Part shown: positions 33,485 to 42,044 of the stretch, piece after piece | Layout: the number at the start of each line of letters is the position of its first letter | Position numbering within the stretch: the first letter of the stretch is position 1 | From: Bacteroidales bacterium | Lineage (GTDB): Bacteria; Bacteroidota; Bacteroidia; Bacteroidales; VadinHA17 | DNA: 64,000 nucleotides | Reading direction: 5' to 3' | Assembly: GCA_029210565.1 (NCBI GenBank) | Contig: JARGFQ010000008.1 | Coordinates: 62,001-126,000, forward strand | Notes under the pieces: generated by a model | The model's input: the letters and a program-made list of their open reading frames with translations, nothing else | What the model was told of the DNA's origin: nothing | Databases searched by the model: none | Made by a program: the position numbers and the translations under genes

Positions 33485-34912
33485 ATGATAACATCCATTG
33501 CATGGAAGAATGTCTGGCGGAACAGGACGAGAAGCCTGACCGTGATAGCTGCCGTGACCGTGGGCGTCTTTGCGGGCGTCTTTGCCATGGCTGCCATTAA
33601 CAGCTCTATTGTACAGCGCATTGATGCCGCTGTCAACGAGGAGCTGTCGCATATCCAGGTAAACAACCCCGGCTTCAGGGGCAGCTGTGATATAGCCAAT
33701 GTGATAGCCGATCCCGAGAAAGTTGGGTCGGTGCTCGAAGAGACACCCGGAGTGACCCATGTCACTGCCCGTATTATTGTGCGGGGCATAGCCTCGACCT
33801 CCGCCGGAAGCGCAGGCGTGGAGATCACCGGCATTGACGTTGAAAAGGAGCAGCAGATGTTCGCCGTGAAGCAGCGACTCATACCCGGTACAGGGAGCTA
33901 CTTCGGAACAGACACCAGGCTCAACAGCGCCTTCATCGGCGAGAAGCTGGCAAAGGAGCTCTACATAATCAGGTATATCCTCACAGAGGAATCCTTTACC
34001 ACCCTTGAGGCTGAGGATGTCCCTGAGGAGGTGGTTGGGAAACTCAGACCCCTGGAAAACCAGAGGTTCACCACTGAAAAGAAACTGTCGGAAGCCTGTT
34101 CCGGATTGCTCACGGAGAAGGAGGTGAAGACGTACGGGATGAAGATAAAAGAGGCAGCCTGGTCATACCGCGAGGGATCAAAGGTCATCCTTACATTCCT
34201 TGATGCAAACGGCACGCAGACAGGCGCCGCTTTTCGTATCAGCGGCATCTTCCGTACTAACAACGACTTCTTCGAAGCCTTTTCGGTATTTGTACCGCGT
34301 GATGAACTGCTCCGCCTCACAGGGATGGAAGAGGGGCAGTACCACCGCATCATTGCACGCCTGGAGGATGATGACCTGACTGACAACGCCAGCGCATCGG
34401 TAAAAGAAGCGCTCCCCGGGCTGGAGGTGATGAACTGGAAGCAGATACAAACTGACCTGGCCATGATAGCCGATTACATAAACCAGATCTACGGAATATT
34501 CATGGTGCTAATCCTGGCAGCCCTTGCCTTCGGAATAGTAAACACCATGCTCATGGCGGTACTGGAGCGCACCCGTGAGCTGGGCATGCTCTCAGCCATA
34601 GGCATGAACCGCCGCCGTGTATTCAGCATGATCATGCTTGAATCAATATTCCTTTCAATTGTCGGAGGCTTTGCGGGTATGGCTGTAAGCGCCATTGTGA
34701 TAGCCATTACCAACCATACCGGCATCAACCTGGTGAAATATTCGGAGGGTCTTGAGGCCTTCGGATACTCAGCCCATCTCTATCCCACCATCGGGGCAGA
34801 TTTCTTTATTATGCTGACTGTAATGATTGTGATTACCGGGATCGTTTCAGCCATCTATCCGGCCAGGAAAGCGTTGCAGCTTAACCCTGTTGAAGCATTA
34901 AGAGGAGAATAA
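33485..34912 (+). CDS. ABC transporter permease, FtsX/LolC type (second of two)
   Basis: The 475-residue protein has the same layout as its neighbour: N-terminal helix, about 300-residue periplasmic domain, and three C-terminal helices with NTMLMAVLERTRELGMLSAIGMNRRRVFSMIMLESI. It ends LNPVEALRGE, a common FtsX-family terminus. The gap to the first permease is 12 bp and to the ATPase 19 bp, consistent with one operon. Confidence 0.92.
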   Translation: MITSIAWKNVWRNRTRSLTVIAAVTVGVFAGVFAMAAINSSIVQRIDAAVNEELSHIQVNNPGFRGSCDIANVIADPEKVGSVLEETPGVTHVTARIIVRGIASTSAGSAGVEITGIDVEKEQQMFAVKQRLIPGTGSYFGTDTRLNSAFIGEKLAKELYIIRYILTEESFTTLEAEDVPEEVVGKLRPLENQRFTTEKKLSEACSGLLTEKEVKTYGMKIKEAAWSYREGSKVILTFLDANGTQTGAAFRISGIFRTNNDFFEAFSVFVPRDELLRLTGMEEGQYHRIIARLEDDDLTDNASASVKEALPGLEVMNWKQIQTDLAMIADYINQIYGIFMVLILAALAFGIVNTMLMAVLERTRELGMLSAIGMNRRRVFSMIMLESIFLSIVGGFAGMAVSAIVIAITNHTGINLVKYSEGLEAFGYSAHLYPTIGADFFIMLTVMIVITGIVSAIYPARKALQLNPVEALRGE

Positions 34913-34931
34913 CCAGAAAAAACGCAATACA

Positions 34932-35627
34932 ATGAAAGTAGTTGAAATCAATGATGTCTTCAAGACCTATCATGATACAGAGGTTGAGGTGAAGGCCGTC
35001 AACGGCGTCACTCTCAGTTTTGAAAGAGGCGATTTTGCCGTGATAGTGGGACCCTCCGGGTCAGGCAAGACCACCCTGCTGAACCTCATCGGGGGTCTCG
35101 ACCAGCCCACCGCAGGGGAGATCATAGTCGCCGGGCACAGACTCTCGGAGCTGAAGCCCTCGGAGCTGATAGACTTCCGTATGGAGCATGTGGGCTTCGT
35201 ATTTCAGTCGTACAACCTCATTCCCGTCCTCACCGCATCAGAGAATGTGGGGTTCATAATGAGTCTTCAGAAATGGCCGAAGGAGAAGCGGATCGCGCGC
35301 ACTGACGAGATGCTGCAGTCCGTAGGCCTCGCTGACCGCCATAAGAGCCGTCCGGCACAGCTCTCAGGCGGACAGCAGCAGAGGGTTGCCGTGGCCCGTG
35401 CCCTGGCGCCGAGGCCGGAGTTTATACTGGCCGACGAGCCGACAGCCAACCTCGATACAAAATCGGCCGAGACGCTGCTTGACATCATGGAGAAGCTGAA
35501 CCGTGAGGAGGAGATGACATTTATCTTCTCAACCCATGATGCACGGGTTGTGAAGAGGGCCCGCAGGGTCATCACCCTCGAGGACGGTAAGGTTGTGTCA
35601 GACGAAAGGACAAACCATAATTCATGA
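34932..35627 (+). CDS. ABC transporter ATP-binding protein, LolD/MacB type
   Basis: The 231-residue ATPase has Walker A GPSGSGKTT, the signature LSGGQQQRVAVARAL, Walker B FILADEPTANLD and the switch His in STHDARV. It is the MacB/LolD subclass (EVKAVNGVTLSFERGDFAVIVGPSGSGKTTLLNLIGGLDQPT). It energises the two FtsX-type permeases. Its stop codon overlaps the next start as ATGA. Confidence 0.95.
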   Translation: MKVVEINDVFKTYHDTEVEVKAVNGVTLSFERGDFAVIVGPSGSGKTTLLNLIGGLDQPTAGEIIVAGHRLSELKPSELIDFRMEHVGFVFQSYNLIPVLTASENVGFIMSLQKWPKEKRIARTDEMLQSVGLADRHKSRPAQLSGGQQQRVAVARALAPRPEFILADEPTANLDTKSAETLLDIMEKLNREEEMTFIFSTHDARVVKRARRVITLEDGKVVSDERTNHNS

Positions 35628-36901
35628 AGCGGACACTCTTTACGACAGTTATTTTGTTTGCCGCAATGCTCCAGTCAGTGGTCCTCACCGGCATGAACCC
35701 GGAGGTTGTGGCAGGTGACACGTCGCAGAGAGCGGCCGGCATCAACCCGGACGTTACAAGAGCTGACACGGTGAAGGCAGCTGCAGTTATCACGAATGCC
35801 CGGGAAGAGGAAGAGAAGCAGATCAGCCTTACTGCCGGCGGCTATGCCTCATGGCTCCATACTGCAATGTTCGAAAAGCCGTCGGAGACCTGGATCAACA
35901 GCAGCATGCTTCATAACAGGCTTAACTTCAAAGCCTGGGCAGGAAGCAGGTTCACCTTTGCTTTAGAGATCAGGAACAGATTCGTCACCGGCGATATGAT
36001 TGCGCTGGATCCCGGTTATGTGTCAGGTCTTGCGGCTGACAACGGATGGATCGACCTCTCATGGAATATCTCAAGTGGCAACTCCTATGTCCTGAATTCG
36101 ATGATCGACAGGGCATATCTCGACCTGACGCTTGGCAGGCTGCAGGTCACCGCCGGCCGCCAGCGCATAAACTGGAGCCAGTCGCTGGTATGGAACCCCA
36201 ATGATATTTTCAACACCTATTCATTTTTTGATTTCGACTATGTTGAGCGGCCGGGCAGTGACGCCGTCAGGCTTGTATATTCCACCGGCCCCTCGTCGGC
36301 TGCGGAGGCCGCCGTCAAGATCAACAGCCAGGGCCGGTTTACCGCCGCGGCGCTCTTCCGCTTCAGCCTGCTGAACACCGACCTTCAGTTTTTTGCCGGA
36401 GAGACCGATGAGGAGTTCATCACTGCCGGCACCGGGTGGTCAGGAGCCGTCGGGCCCTTTTCGATCAGGGGCGAGGCAACGCTCTTTTCCCCTTTTGACG
36501 GATCTGAGCATGACGGTAGCACCATGATTGCCACTGCCGGCATTGACAGGGCCTTCTCTGACAGGCTGACCGCCATGGTGCAGCTGATGTACTCAAACCG
36601 CCCGCTGTCACTCGACAGTTTCACCGTGCTTTATGAGGGTGGACTGACGGCCAGAGACCTTGCCTTCTCGGAGTTCAGCGCCGTGGGACAGGTGACCTGG
36701 GCGCCTATGCCCCTTCTCAGTATATCACTTTCAGCCATGTGGTTCCCTGACCTGGAAGGATGGTACGCCGGCCCTTCAGTGGATATTTCACTGGCTGAGA
36801 ACGTCGATTTCTCACTCCTCTGGCAGCATTTTGACATGCGTCTGGCCTCCATAGAGACGAAGCTCAATCTTGGCTTCTTAAGGATCAGGTATAGTTTCTG
36901 A
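35624..36901 (+). CDS. Outer-membrane beta-barrel protein of the ABC export operon
   Basis: The 425-residue protein has a signal peptide (MKRTLFTTVILFAAMLQSVV). Strand-rich sequence follows with alternating aromatic residues and a C-terminal aromatic (IRYSF), as expected for an outer-membrane barrel. The segment RLQVTAGRQRINWSQSLVWNPNDIFNTYSFFDFDYVERPGSDAVRL recalls DUF1302-like or porin-like barrels found with RND exporters and LolA-like proteins. Coupling to the ATPase gene by a 4-bp overlap suggests it is the outer-membrane component of the same system. Confidence 0.72.
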   Translation: MKRTLFTTVILFAAMLQSVVLTGMNPEVVAGDTSQRAAGINPDVTRADTVKAAAVITNAREEEEKQISLTAGGYASWLHTAMFEKPSETWINSSMLHNRLNFKAWAGSRFTFALEIRNRFVTGDMIALDPGYVSGLAADNGWIDLSWNISSGNSYVLNSMIDRAYLDLTLGRLQVTAGRQRINWSQSLVWNPNDIFNTYSFFDFDYVERPGSDAVRLVYSTGPSSAAEAAVKINSQGRFTAAALFRFSLLNTDLQFFAGETDEEFITAGTGWSGAVGPFSIRGEATLFSPFDGSEHDGSTMIATAGIDRAFSDRLTAMVQLMYSNRPLSLDSFTVLYEGGLTARDLAFSEFSAVGQVTWAPMPLLSISLSAMWFPDLEGWYAGPSVDISLAENVDFSLLWQHFDMRLASIETKLNLGFLRIRYSF

Positions 36902-36967
36902 AACCTCCATGTGTTAGCACACACAAATTCAAGTAAATAATAATATGATACATGCAGGTTCTCCCGA
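36900..36967 (+). repeat. Possible degenerate 70-bp element, copy G
   Basis: GAAACCTCCATG (36900-36911) and CATGCAGGTTCTC (36951-36963) are arm-like, followed by CCGA. It overlaps the barrel stop codon. The interior is not conserved, and the downstream ATG is about 43 nt away, so this is a weak match. Confidence 0.4.
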
Positions 36968-37009
36968 TAAACCGGGACAGGCTATCATACAAATGGAGTA
37001 AATTATTAT

Positions 37010-37786
37010 ATGATGAATTTTTCATACTTTTACGGAGTTAACTCCGAAAGTATGTCACTTGTCCATGAACTTGAAAAATCAGGTAACTGGTTATTCAGAC
37101 GCAGGAGCTGGCTGCCGGTGGTGATTCTTGTTCCGGCAATCATCTGGCTCTTCATTGCGAACCGCAGTGTCATCTATTTCAACTACACCTGGGAGATAAT
37201 CTGCATCCTGGTATCAGTCGCAGGTGAACTGGTCAGGTCATATACAGTGGGGTATGTACCCCGCAACACCTCCGGGCGCAATGTAATAGACCAGCTGGCC
37301 GATGAACTTAATACTACGGGCATCTATTCCATTGTACGTAACCCTCTTTACCTCGGCAACTTCCTGATGTGGCTGGGACCGGTTATGTTTCTGAGGTCAG
37401 TATGGTGCCTCATTATTTTTATCCTGGCCTTCTGGCTCTACTATGAACGGATAATATTTGCCGAGGAGCAATATCTGCGCCGCAAGTTCGGAGAGACATA
37501 TGACATTTGGGCCTTCAGGGTTAAAGCGGTTATACCCTCTCTGAAACATTATAAAAAGCCTGCACTTCCATTCTCTTTCAGGAATGTTCTCAAGCGCGAG
37601 CACAACAGCATAGCCAATCTCTTCATCATCTTTGCCATACTCGATACGGTCCGCAATATTGCAGTCACAGGGAGGGTTTACATGGAGCCGCTGTACGTTA
37701 CGCTGCTGGTGGCAGCCGGCATCTTCTGGGCAGTTGTAAGATACCTGGTCAAGCGTACCAGCTTCCTCTACGTAGACGGGAGATAG
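37010..37786 (+). CDS. Isoprenylcysteine carboxyl methyltransferase-like membrane protein
   Basis: The 258-residue protein has about five hydrophobic segments and the ICMT/PEMT core GIYSIVRNPLYLGNFLMWLG followed by EEQYLRRKFGETYDIW, which binds S-adenosylmethionine and the substrate at the membrane. Bacterial members methylate unknown lipids or isoprenoid-type carboxylates. An internal start MSLVHELEKS at 37052 is possible. It is transcribed in the same direction as the export operon but 108 bp away, so the link is uncertain. Confidence 0.85.
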   Translation: MMNFSYFYGVNSESMSLVHELEKSGNWLFRRRSWLPVVILVPAIIWLFIANRSVIYFNYTWEIICILVSVAGELVRSYTVGYVPRNTSGRNVIDQLADELNTTGIYSIVRNPLYLGNFLMWLGPVMFLRSVWCLIIFILAFWLYYERIIFAEEQYLRRKFGETYDIWAFRVKAVIPSLKHYKKPALPFSFRNVLKREHNSIANLFIIFAILDTVRNIAVTGRVYMEPLYVTLLVAAGIFWAVVRYLVKRTSFLYVDGR

Positions 37787-37798
37787 GCCGCGAGGGAT

Positions 37799-38506
37799 CT
37801 ACCTGTCGCGTACTCCCATGAATATCATTATATAGTAGATAAGTGTCGCCAGTGACCCCAGGGCTGCGATGACGTATGTATATGCCGCCCATCTCAGGGC
37901 ATCCTCAGCCCTGGCGTGAGTCTCGCGCTGGGTGATCCCGGCGTTGGACAGCCATGCCAGTGCACGCTTTGAGGCGTTGATCTCCACAGGGAGGGTGATG
38001 AGGCTGAAGATGGTGGTGAGGGCGAACAGCCCGATGCCAACCAGCAGTATCTCAGGCCGCGAGTTGATAAGCACCAGTCCGGCAATGAGCACCCACTGTA
38101 TCCAGTTGGAGGCAAAGCTCACCGCCGGCGCAAGCTTCGACCTCATATTCAGCCAGGCATATGACTGCGCATGCTGCAGTGCGTGGCCGGTTTCGTGAGC
38201 CGCCACTGCAGCTGCTGCTATGCTGGCATTGGAATAAACCTCACGGCTCAGGTTGATTGTTTTCTTCAGAGGATTGTAATGGTCAGAGAGCTGCCCCTGC
38301 ACGCTGTGTATGGTGACGTCGGTAACACCGCTGTCGCGCAGCATCCTTTCAGCCACGTCGCGCCCGGTCAGGCCGCTGCCTATCGGCATCCTGGAATATT
38401 TTCTGAACTTCGACTTAAGCCTGTTGCTGACTATCCAGCTCAGCAGCATGAAGACTATAAAGATGATCCAGTAGGTCCCGTTGTGCAAAAACATCGTCTC
38501 GCTCAT
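37799..38506 (-). CDS. Zinc metallopeptidase, YugP/Zn_peptidase_2 type
   Basis: The 235-residue membrane protein starts with one transmembrane helix, has a zinc-binding HETGHALQHAQSY (HExxH) near residue 103, then two or more hydrophobic helices and the family segment EINASKRALAWL. Homologues include B. subtilis YugP. The physiological substrate is not known. It is divergent from yidD and convergent with the methyltransferase gene. Confidence 0.9.
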   Translation of the reverse strand: MSETMFLHNGTYWIIFIVFMLLSWIVSNRLKSKFRKYSRMPIGSGLTGRDVAERMLRDSGVTDVTIHSVQGQLSDHYNPLKKTINLSREVYSNASIAAAAVAAHETGHALQHAQSYAWLNMRSKLAPAVSFASNWIQWVLIAGLVLINSRPEILLVGIGLFALTTIFSLITLPVEINASKRALAWLSNAGITQRETHARAEDALRWAAYTYVIAALGSLATLIYYIMIFMGVRDR

Positions 38507-38600
38507 ATATCCTTCAGTTTAATTCGTCATTTTATTATCAAAACATCTGCCATTCCCTATAAGGTCTGAAAAGAGGTCATTTTGTCATGACGATTCAGAT

Positions 38601-38608
38601 TATCTTTG
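38601..38608 (+). promoter_or_regulatory. Candidate -7 box (TATCTTTG) for yidD
   Basis: TATCTTTG ends 6 nt before the ATG at 38615, so a transcript from it would be nearly leaderless. Confidence 0.5.
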
Positions 38609-38614
38609 AGGGCG

Positions 38615-38929
38615 ATGGCAAAGACACCTGCAAAGATATTCTCTTTTTTGCTGCTTATACCGGTATGGATATACAGGGGGGTAATCTCTCCCTGGACTCC
38701 CTCCTCATGCCGTCATGTGCCTACCTGTTCGCAGTATGCTATTGATGCCCTGACCATGCACGGTCCGCTGGCAGGAACGGTGCTTGCTGCTGACCGTATC
38801 CTGCGGTGCAGGCCCGGCGGCACCCACGGTTATGACCCGGTGCCCCGCTATATATTCAGACGGTATCGTGCCGGCGGTGGTCTTACCCGCAGGACGCCCC
38901 GTTGCAACAGGCTGAAGGAGAGAGATTAA
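38615..38929 (+). CDS. yidD: Membrane protein insertion efficiency factor YidD
   Basis: The 104-residue protein has the YidD core: YRGVISPWTPSSCRHVPTCSQYAIDALTMHG, with conserved cysteines, then ADRILRCRPGGTHGYDPVP. YidD helps YidC insert inner-membrane proteins. A TTG three codons upstream is in frame but lies inside the -7 box, so the ATG is chosen. The 3' end overlaps the convergent LytTR regulator gene by 4 bp. Confidence 0.95.
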   Translation: MAKTPAKIFSFLLLIPVWIYRGVISPWTPSSCRHVPTCSQYAIDALTMHGPLAGTVLAADRILRCRPGGTHGYDPVPRYIFRRYRAGGGLTRRTPRCNRLKERD

Positions 38930-39678
38930 AAGTTAAGTTTTTCCCTCAGCATCTTATACCCGGCACGGCTCACCGGGATCTTTTCTCCCGATTTGAGTAT
39001 GGCCACGTAGTTATCCTTGCTGTAGGGTTCGAGTCGTGTTATGTACTCCACATTGACCATGAACGAACGGTGCACCCTCAGGAACAGTGACGGTGGCATA
39101 TGCTCCTCGTAATACTTCATGGTCTTGGGCTTCAGTGCCTTACCTTCGGTATGATATATCATTACGTAATCATCCTCTGCAGCAAGGTGGGAGACATTGT
39201 TGAGCGGGATGATCTTTATCCCGGCACCCTTCCTGAATACTATCCTCGTCAGTTGACCCTCGCTCTCAGAGACGGCGGTCACGAGCTTCTCTATCTTCTC
39301 CGGCTCCGTCTCCTGCTTGTATAGGCGGCTGACGGCCTTTTCCAGCGCATCATCAAAGCGCTCCTTCGAGAATGGCTTGAGCAGGTAATCGACTGCATTG
39401 AGCTCGAAGGCCCTGATGGCATACTGGTCGAAAGCAGTCGTGAAGATCACCTCGGGCTTTTCATCGATAACCTCCAGCAGCTCGAAGCCTGTCAGCTTGG
39501 GCATCTGTATGTCGAGGAAGATAAGGTCGGGGTGTTTCTCCTTTATCTCCCTGGCCCCGCAGAACCCGTCGCCGCACTCTCCCGCAATCTCTATCTCAGG
39601 ATGATCTTTAAGCATAAACTTTATCAGCTCGCGTGCCGGTGCTTCATCTTCAATGATAAGTGCTCTGATTTTTTGCAT
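38926..39678 (-). CDS. LytTR-family response regulator
   Basis: The 250-residue protein has an N-terminal receiver with acidic pocket EDE (10-12), D56 in FLDIQMP and K in LLKPF. A C-terminal LytTR DNA-binding domain follows, with KTMKYYEEHMPPSLFLRVHRSFMVNVEYI. It is the partner of the LytS-type kinase immediately upstream (15 bp gap). Targets are unknown; the LiaI/LiaF-like genes in the same operon suggest an envelope response. Confidence 0.95.
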   Translation of the reverse strand: MQKIRALIIEDEAPARELIKFMLKDHPEIEIAGECGDGFCGAREIKEKHPDLIFLDIQMPKLTGFELLEVIDEKPEVIFTTAFDQYAIRAFELNAVDYLLKPFSKERFDDALEKAVSRLYKQETEPEKIEKLVTAVSESEGQLTRIVFRKGAGIKIIPLNNVSHLAAEDDYVMIYHTEGKALKPKTMKYYEEHMPPSLFLRVHRSFMVNVEYITRLEPYSKDNYVAILKSGEKIPVSRAGYKMLREKLNF

Positions 39679-39693
39679 CTCGAAAAAATATTT

Positions 39694-40752
39694 TCATGTT
39701 TTCCGGCAGGGAAACCTCACCTCCGCAGTAAACATGTCGTCTGAGCGGTTGATTGTCAGCCCTGCCTTCTCTCCGAAGAAGAGTTCCAGCCTGCTGCTGA
39801 CATTCTTCAGTCCTATGCCTGCCCCCCTCCGTGTCACAATTGATTCCCTGTCGATATTGTTTGTTATTGTAATTACCACGAGATAATCCTCCAGCCTTGC
39901 TGTGGTCTTTATGATGATCTCTTCGGTAGACTCATACACTCCGTGCTTGATGGCGTTTTCATAGAGAGGCTGAAGAAGCATCCCCGGGAGAATTGCCGTG
40001 AGGCATTCGGGACTTATATCCTCCTCTATCACCAGTCTTTCACCGAACCTCACCTTCTCGATCTGCAGATAGAGCCTCAGGCTCTCCAGCTCATTCTGAA
40101 GCGTCACCGGCTGATCATTCCGGGAGGAGAGCGAGTATCTCATGAAATCAGAGAGCTTCACTATCATCTCCCTGGCCTTGAGAGGGTCGGTAACGGTGAG
40201 CGAACTGACGGAGTTGAGGCTGTTGAAAAGGAAATGGGGGTTTATCTGTGCGCGCAGCATCATCAGCTCACCGTTGCGCACCTGCGTCTCAAGCTGTGCC
40301 TGCCGCGCCGCCTTTTCCGCCAGCCTGCCGGCGCTGAGAAAGAGATAGTAGACAAGAATGATCACAAAAAAGATGAGTATGCCGGCCGTAAGCCTGAATA
40401 CCAGTACCGAATGCCAGAAGATGATGTAGTCAACCTTCTCGGCCACCAGCGCCCTTACCAGGAACCTTGGGATGAAGAGCCATGCAAAGATTGTGGCCGT
40501 CCCTGTCAGAGCGATGTTAAAGATTGCAGTATAGGCTTCACTGTCATCTCTCAGGATGTATCTCACCGGAAACCATATCGCCAGGCCAAGTAAGCCGTAT
40601 AGCAACATCGACACTGTTCCGTCGAGCAGGGCCACATTCATTGTACTGCCGTAGACATAATGAATGAGGAGTGACTGGCAGGCTGCAAGTGTCAGCCAGA
40701 CCAGCCACCAGGTCAGTAACCGCGTCCTGTTCTCCAGTAACGGATGCCTCAT
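39694..40752 (-). CDS. LytS/YehU-type sensor histidine kinase
   Basis: The 352-residue protein has about four N-terminal transmembrane helices and a His_kinase (PF06580-type) core with H173 in AQINPHFLFNSLNSVSS. An HATPase domain follows with N-box LYENAIKHGV and a G-box around RGAGIGLKNVSSRLEL. It should phosphorylate the LytTR regulator downstream. It has no large periplasmic domain, so sensing is probably within the membrane, maybe via the LiaF-like protein. Confidence 0.93.
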   Translation of the reverse strand: MRHPLLENRTRLLTWWLVWLTLAACQSLLIHYVYGSTMNVALLDGTVSMLLYGLLGLAIWFPVRYILRDDSEAYTAIFNIALTGTATIFAWLFIPRFLVRALVAEKVDYIIFWHSVLVFRLTAGILIFFVIILVYYLFLSAGRLAEKAARQAQLETQVRNGELMMLRAQINPHFLFNSLNSVSSLTVTDPLKAREMIVKLSDFMRYSLSSRNDQPVTLQNELESLRLYLQIEKVRFGERLVIEEDISPECLTAILPGMLLQPLYENAIKHGVYESTEEIIIKTTARLEDYLVVITITNNIDRESIVTRRGAGIGLKNVSSRLELFFGEKAGLTINRSDDMFTAEVRFPCRKT

Positions 40753-40755
40753 ATG

Positions 40756-41502
40756 CTATTTGTAGCTTTTGATCTCGCCCCCTCCGAATATCACGGTGCC
40801 TCTCAAAGTAAGGCTTCTGGTGTTGTCTCTCATCTCATCGCCCCGTAGTTTTCTGCTGTCTGAAAAGCCTCCCAGTATTGGAGTCACATCTATAATAACA
40901 TTCCAGCTGTCGGGTACGATGACCGTTGTACCCCCAAAGATACAGGTAATTTCAATCGCATTGTCGCCCGGAGCCAGCGACGATCTCGTAAGGTCAACCT
41001 CTCCGCCGCCGAAGATGGAGGTTATTCTTCCACCCTTGAAATTATCAGTGATAAGCTGCCGTTCCGCCCCGCTGAAGATATTAACGATGTCTATCACATC
41101 GGCCTTATTGGTGCTGGCGCTGTTGTAACTCACGGTTTTAGCGAGCCTTTTGGAGTTAATGAGAAGCACAATGCCCACAACTATGAAGAGGGCTGGCCAG
41201 AAGAAATTAAAGGATCTGAAGAAATCGGTGAACAGCTCAGGTATCAGGAAGAAGCCTCCGACGGATATCAGTACGATGCCCGGAGTCTTGTTGTCAGAGC
41301 CCACGAGTGTTATTACACCTATGACTATCAGCAGCATCTGCCAGCTGAAGATAACGTCATCAATAAAATCGTCGAGAGGCCCGGGCAGTACAGTTGTTTT
41401 CTTGAGGATAAGCACCATTCCTGCGACGATGAGGAGTATCCCGATGATAAGCCTGCTTGAGGTTTCGGAATTTTTAAGTGGATTGTTTGTTTCGTTTTCC
41501 AT
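40756..41502 (-). CDS. LiaF-like membrane protein
   Basis: The 248-residue protein has an N-terminal block of four hydrophobic segments (about 18-120) and a C-terminal LiaF_C-like beta-helix domain, with repeated IFGGGEVDLTRSS and CIFGGTTVIVPDSWNV. In Gram-positive bacteria LiaF restrains the LiaS kinase. Here it is 3 bp upstream of a LytS-type kinase, and a comparable restraining role is plausible. A GTG one codon upstream (41505) is an alternative start. Confidence 0.85.
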   Translation of the reverse strand: MENETNNPLKNSETSSRLIIGILLIVAGMVLILKKTTVLPGPLDDFIDDVIFSWQMLLIVIGVITLVGSDNKTPGIVLISVGGFFLIPELFTDFFRSFNFFWPALFIVVGIVLLINSKRLAKTVSYNSASTNKADVIDIVNIFSGAERQLITDNFKGGRITSIFGGGEVDLTRSSLAPGDNAIEITCIFGGTTVIVPDSWNVIIDVTPILGGFSDSRKLRGDEMRDNTRSLTLRGTVIFGGGEIKSYK

Positions 41503-41526
41503 CACTAGTCAATTATTGGTTTCCTG

Positions 41527-41862
41527 TCATTTTTTTCTTTTTGTAATCGGCCTGATCATGAATGCCACCCCCGCCAGTACAAGCACTGCAGGCCAGAATA
41601 TCTGCCTGTAGAGAGGTGATAGCTGTACAGTCATGTCGGGCATCAGGAACCAGAATCCCAGGGCGAACAGGACCACGACTGATACCAGCTCCAGGCTCAG
41701 GAGAGACCAGACCCCGAAAAATATGAGCAGCATCTCCCACCTGTAGTAATCTGAGATATCACCAAGGCTGAGCAGGTCTGTCTTTGCTGCTATCATCACC
41801 AGCCCCAGGGATATGAGGAATCTCGCGATGCCTGCAAACGGATTATGGTGTCTCTCTTTCAT
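41527..41862 (-). CDS. LiaI/DUF5668-like small membrane protein
   Basis: The 111-residue protein contains four short hydrophobic segments and a very basic tail (ITKRKK), similar to the N-terminal module of LiaF-like proteins. It is first in the operon with the LiaF-like protein, kinase and regulator. Function is not established. Confidence 0.75.
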   Translation of the reverse strand: MKERHHNPFAGIARFLISLGLVMIAAKTDLLSLGDISDYYRWEMLLIFFGVWSLLSLELVSVVVLFALGFWFLMPDMTVQLSPLYRQIFWPAVLVLAGVAFMIRPITKRKK

Positions 41863-41886
41863 GTCGGTTGAAGTTTATTTTCGCAT

Positions 41887-41894
41887 CAAAAATA
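41887..41894 (-). promoter_or_regulatory. Candidate -7 box (TATTTTTG) for the LiaI-LytTR operon
   Basis: The minus-strand TATTTTTG ends 24 nt before the ATG at 41862. The divergent yceD promoter is about 130 bp away. Confidence 0.5.
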
Positions 41895-42017
41895 CCACCA
41901 CTTACTATACCGCTGCCACAGATTTCCGGCAGACTGCGGATAAAGGGCGGTAAACGGCGAAAAGGCGGGGTATTGTTACTTTTTTGTTCATAATTTTTTT
42001 TATTGGAGTAGGATTTA

Positions 42018-42025
42018 TAATTTTG
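42018..42025 (+). promoter_or_regulatory. Candidate -7 box (TAATTTTG) for yceD-rpmF-plsX-fabH
   Basis: TAATTTTG ends 19 nt before the ATG at 42045 and should drive the four-gene operon. Confidence 0.5.
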
Positions 42026-42044
42026 CAGACCGAAAAAAGGGAAG

